From NCBI GenBank assembly GCA_050736615.1, contig JBOHWL010000071.1:1-43861 (forward strand): a stretch of 43,861 nt of DNA. Reading direction: 5' to 3'. Position 1 is the stretch's first letter. The number at the start of each line of letters is the position of its first letter. The notes under the pieces are model-generated. The model saw only the letters and a list, made by a program, of their open reading frames with translations, did no database searches and was not told the origin of the DNA. The stretch is from JBOHWJ01 sp050736615 (GTDB taxonomy: Bacteria; Desulfobacterota; Binatia; Binatales; Binataceae). Of the stretch, positions 42,187 through 43,861 are shown in pieces. The translations under genes and the position numbers were made by a program.

Positions 42187-43116
42187 CTAGGAGCTGTGCC
42201 CGCCGGCGCGCGTATGACGACGATCCGCTCCGTTTCGAAACATCGCGGAGTGTAAGCGGAAGAAGTTCACGATCGCGTTGGAAACGATCCGAATTCTGAC
42301 GCCGCGCCTGAGATCTTCATGACTGACCAGCCAGAGTGGACAAACATCGGGCGGCTCATCGGGCCAGACTCTTTCGAGTGCGGGGTCTCGATCGGCCACA
42401 CAACACGGCAGTTGCGCAATTCCGAGGCCTGCGGACCCGGCCCGGGCTTGTGCAAACGTGCCGTTGCTGTTGAACTTGGCGGTAGCCCCCTCCAATGACT
42501 CGCCCATGTACGGTGCGGCGAGGCCGGCCACCGGCTGCGAATAGCCGATCAGAGAATGCTGGGTGAATCCTTGGCCGCGAATCGGGCGCCCGCGTTTCGC
42601 CATATAATCGGGTGAAGCATAGAGCGCGAAACCATATTGGCCGAGCTTCCGGCAGACCAGGCTTGGCTGCGTGGGCTTGGGCAGCCGAATGGCAAGGTCA
42701 GCCTCACTTCTCGCAATGTCGAGCGCGCGATAATCGACCAGCAACTCGATCTCCAATCCCGGATGCTGATCGTGCAGGGTACAAAGCGCCGGAACCACCA
42801 AGCAACTCGCCAAGGCCTCGGTCGTGGCGATTCTGACCGTGCCGCTCAACCTTGAGTCATGACCCGCCACCAGCCGCTCAAGCGCCGCGGCGGCGCCTTC
42901 CATATTCTCGCAGGCGTTGAGAACTCCGCGCCCCGCCGAGGTCAGCATCAGCCCGTCCGGTGTGCGGTTGACGAGCTTCGCGCCCAGGCGTTGTTCCAAC
43001 GCGGCGAGCCGGCGCCCGACCGTGGTACGGTCCACCGCCAAGGCTCGGGCCGCGCCTGACAACGTGCCTTCACGATAAGCTGCCAATAGGAAGCGGACGT
43101 CATCCCACTGCCACAT
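42187..43116 (-). CDS. LysR family transcriptional regulator
   Basis: A 309-residue LysR-type regulator: N-terminal winged helix (WQWDDVRFLLAAYREGTLSGAARALAVDRTTVGRRLAALE), then a periplasmic-binding-like effector domain starting near LSGTVRIATTEALASCL. ATG 43116 gives the usual start; the frame is open to TTG 43152. The last residues (RRHTRAGGHSS) run to the edge of palindromic element D, so the original stop may have been changed by the element. It is divergent from the isomerase gene, the usual arrangement for a LysR target. Confidence 0.92.
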   Translation of the reverse strand: MWQWDDVRFLLAAYREGTLSGAARALAVDRTTVGRRLAALEQRLGAKLVNRTPDGLMLTSAGRGVLNACENMEGAAAALERLVAGHDSRLSGTVRIATTEALASCLVVPALCTLHDQHPGLEIELLVDYRALDIARSEADLAIRLPKPTQPSLVCRKLGQYGFALYASPDYMAKRGRPIRGQGFTQHSLIGYSQPVAGLAAPYMGESLEGATAKFNSNGTFAQARAGSAGLGIAQLPCCVADRDPALERVWPDEPPDVCPLWLVSHEDLRRGVRIRIVSNAIVNFFRLHSAMFRNGADRRHTRAGGHSS

Positions 43117-43184
43117 GTGTGCAACCGTGCACGACAGCGGTGCATCGGGCAAGCATTTTCAAAGAACCGCGAACAAAATACCTA

Positions 43185-43211
43185 ATTATATGCGCTTCTC
43201 ATAGATGAGAA
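43185..43211. promoter_or_regulatory. LysR-gene -10 box with adjoining palindromic operator
   Basis: TATAAT reads on the minus strand at 43185-43190, 69 bases before the lysR start. Next to it, TTCTCAT-AG-ATGAGAA at 43196-43211 is a perfect 16-bp inverted repeat that falls in the -10/-35 spacer. It also contains a T-N11-A spacing. This is the arrangement expected for an autoregulated LysR gene that also controls the divergent isomerase gene. Confidence 0.55.
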
Positions 43212-43256
43212 CGTGAAACGAGCCTGCTCTATCCAGGCGGAAAAAATAAAGCGTCG

Positions 43257-43261
43257 AGGAG
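43257..43261 (+). promoter_or_regulatory. Ribosome-binding site deciding the isomerase TTG start
   Basis: AGGAG lies 8 bases before TTG 43270, so the isomerase likely starts there, where family homology starts, not at the in-frame GTG 43213. Confidence 0.55.
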
Positions 43262-43269
43262 CAATATCA

Positions 43270-43861
43270 TTGAACAACAGCGACTTTGAATTCTGGTTCG
43301 AATTCGGCAGCACCTACTCGTATATCGCAGCGGAGCGGATGGAACGTGAAGCCAGGCTTCGCAACATCAACGTCGGATGGCATCCGTTTCTCTTAGGCCC
43401 GATCTTTTCCGCGCAGGGTTGGGACGATTCGCCATTTAATCTTTACCCGGCCAAGGGCCGTTACATGTGGCGCGATATGGAGCGGCTGTGCGAGAAATTC
43501 AATCTACCGTTCAGGCGGCCGACCAGGTTCCCGCGCAGCGGTTTGCTCGCTGCGCGAATCGCCTGTCTGGAACCTGCTCAGCACTGGTGCCCTGAATTCG
43601 TCCGCGCGGTATTTCGCGCCAATTTCGCTGAAGACCGGAACATCTCGGAGGCGGCGGTCATTGCCGAGATTCTGGCTTCAATTGGGCTGCCGGCCGAGGC
43701 GCTGATTGCACGCGCGAATGCTCCGGAGAACAAGGAGCGCTTACTAGTCTCAGGCCAGCAGTGCTCGCGCGCCTTCCCACAGTTGACGTATCAGTTCACC
43801 GGCCGGTATTGCCTGTGCCAGCGAGGCGGACTGCCCCGCCCATGCCTGCATACGCTGAACG
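43270..43861 (+). CDS. 2-hydroxychromene-2-carboxylate isomerase-like (DsbA family), 3' end disrupted
   Basis: Thioredoxin/DsbA-fold protein of the HCCA isomerase group, which acts in naphthalene-type ring degradation and related GST-kappa reactions. Seen from residue 5: FEFWFEFGSTYSYIAAERM (the Ser of the usual SPYSY is kept as STYSY), GWHPFLLGPIF, PFNLYPAKGRYMWRDMERLC and AVFRANFAEDRNIS. Homology runs to about PENKERL (43746). The expected remaining 35-45 residues (the GAPSF cis-Pro loop and FWGNDRL) are missing; instead the frame runs on as an antisense of a different gene to the window edge without a stop. So it is a truncated gene or an assembly join. Divergent from lysR. Confidence 0.8.
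   Translation, partial: MNNSDFEFWFEFGSTYSYIAAERMEREARLRNINVGWHPFLLGPIFSAQGWDDSPFNLYPAKGRYMWRDMERLCEKFNLPFRRPTRFPRSGLLAARIACLEPAQHWCPEFVRAVFRANFAEDRNISEAAVIAEILASIGLPAEALIARANAPENKERLLVSGQQCSRAFPQLTYQFTGRYCLCQRGGLPRPCLHTLN
43750..43861 (-). CDS. Nitronate monooxygenase-like protein, C-terminal 36 residues only
   Basis: Reading inward from the window edge on the minus strand, one frame gives 36 residues and a TGA stop at 43750-43752. The tail (QAWAGQSASLAQ, then PAGELIRQLWEGARALLA) has the typical C-terminus of nitronate monooxygenase/2-nitropropane dioxygenase FMN proteins. The rest of the gene lies beyond the window. It converges on the isomerase gene and begins exactly where that gene loses homology. 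The call rests on a short tail, so it is tentative. Confidence 0.55.
   Translation of the reverse strand, partial: VQRMQAWAGQSASLAQAIPAGELIRQLWEGARALLA

Noticed and set aside
41904..42299. 131-codon frame through palindromic element D
   Set aside because: Starts inside the MFS gene and consists mostly of the repeat and the antisense of the LysR 3' end.
1..43861. CRISPR arrays, tRNA or rRNA genes
   Set aside because: No regularly spaced short direct repeats and no TTCGANTC-type T-loop in a plausible cloverleaf context were found by eye; a covariance search (tRNAscan-SE, Infernal) would be the decisive test.

Overview
This GC-rich window of 43.9 kb looks like ordinary chromosome from a Gram-negative, deltaproteobacterium-like organism. 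The pointers are: a ribosomal block rpsF / PriB-like / rpsR / DUF2232 / rplI, in which a DUF2232 gene ahead of rplI is familiar from Desulfobacterota-type genomes; a bifunctional penicillin-binding protein and an LpxL-type acyltransferase, indicating an outer membrane; a form II-type CO dehydrogenase set; and many crotonase, SDR, GST and cyclase genes. Placement near Desulfobacterota/Binatota is my inference from gene content, not a measured result. No rRNA, tRNA, CRISPR array, insertion sequence with a transposase or prophage gene was seen.

Layout. (1) 0-10 kb: leuS, two tandem crotonase paralogues, a divergent GalT-like protein on the minus strand, then a serine/purine run: class V aminotransferase, serA, purA. 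(2) 10-15 kb: a class A PBP and an adenosine-specific kinase on the minus strand, divergent from a HExxH protein and a small helical protein. (3) 14.6-19 kb: a minus-strand sugar-nucleotide pair (phosphomannomutase/phosphoglucomutase, then mannose-1-phosphate guanylyltransferase with no canonical start codon), an SDR and a CPBP-type membrane protease. (4) 19-24 kb: a cyclase-family hydrolase with a basic histone-like N-terminal tail, the ribosomal block, a GST and a strong bidirectional terminator. (5) 24-30 kb: a zinc-ribbon protein, glgC, an LpxL-like acyltransferase, a translationally coupled methyltransferase/GNAT pair, and an EamA transporter with a very His-rich tail next to coaE. (6) 30.7-37 kb: a small unknown protein, a stand-alone receiver protein, a Crp/Fnr regulator, and the cox operon in the order coxS-coxL-coxM-coxG. 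(7) 37-43.9 kb: clpB with a textbook terminator, an MFS transporter, a LysR regulator divergent from a 2-hydroxychromene-2-carboxylate isomerase-like gene, and the 3' tip of a nitronate monooxygenase gene at the window edge.

The main structure that genes do not explain is a family of four dispersed palindromic elements of about 140-195 bp with imperfect terminal inverted repeats and no coding capacity. Three of the four lie exactly between convergent genes. Other points worth checking are the abrupt loss of isomerase homology at the last gene junction, the missing start codon of the guanylyltransferase, both crotonases lacking catalytic Glu residues, and low-complexity tails on several enzymes and ribosomal proteins. 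I did not find a clearly new multi-gene system; most of the window is housekeeping and general metabolism.
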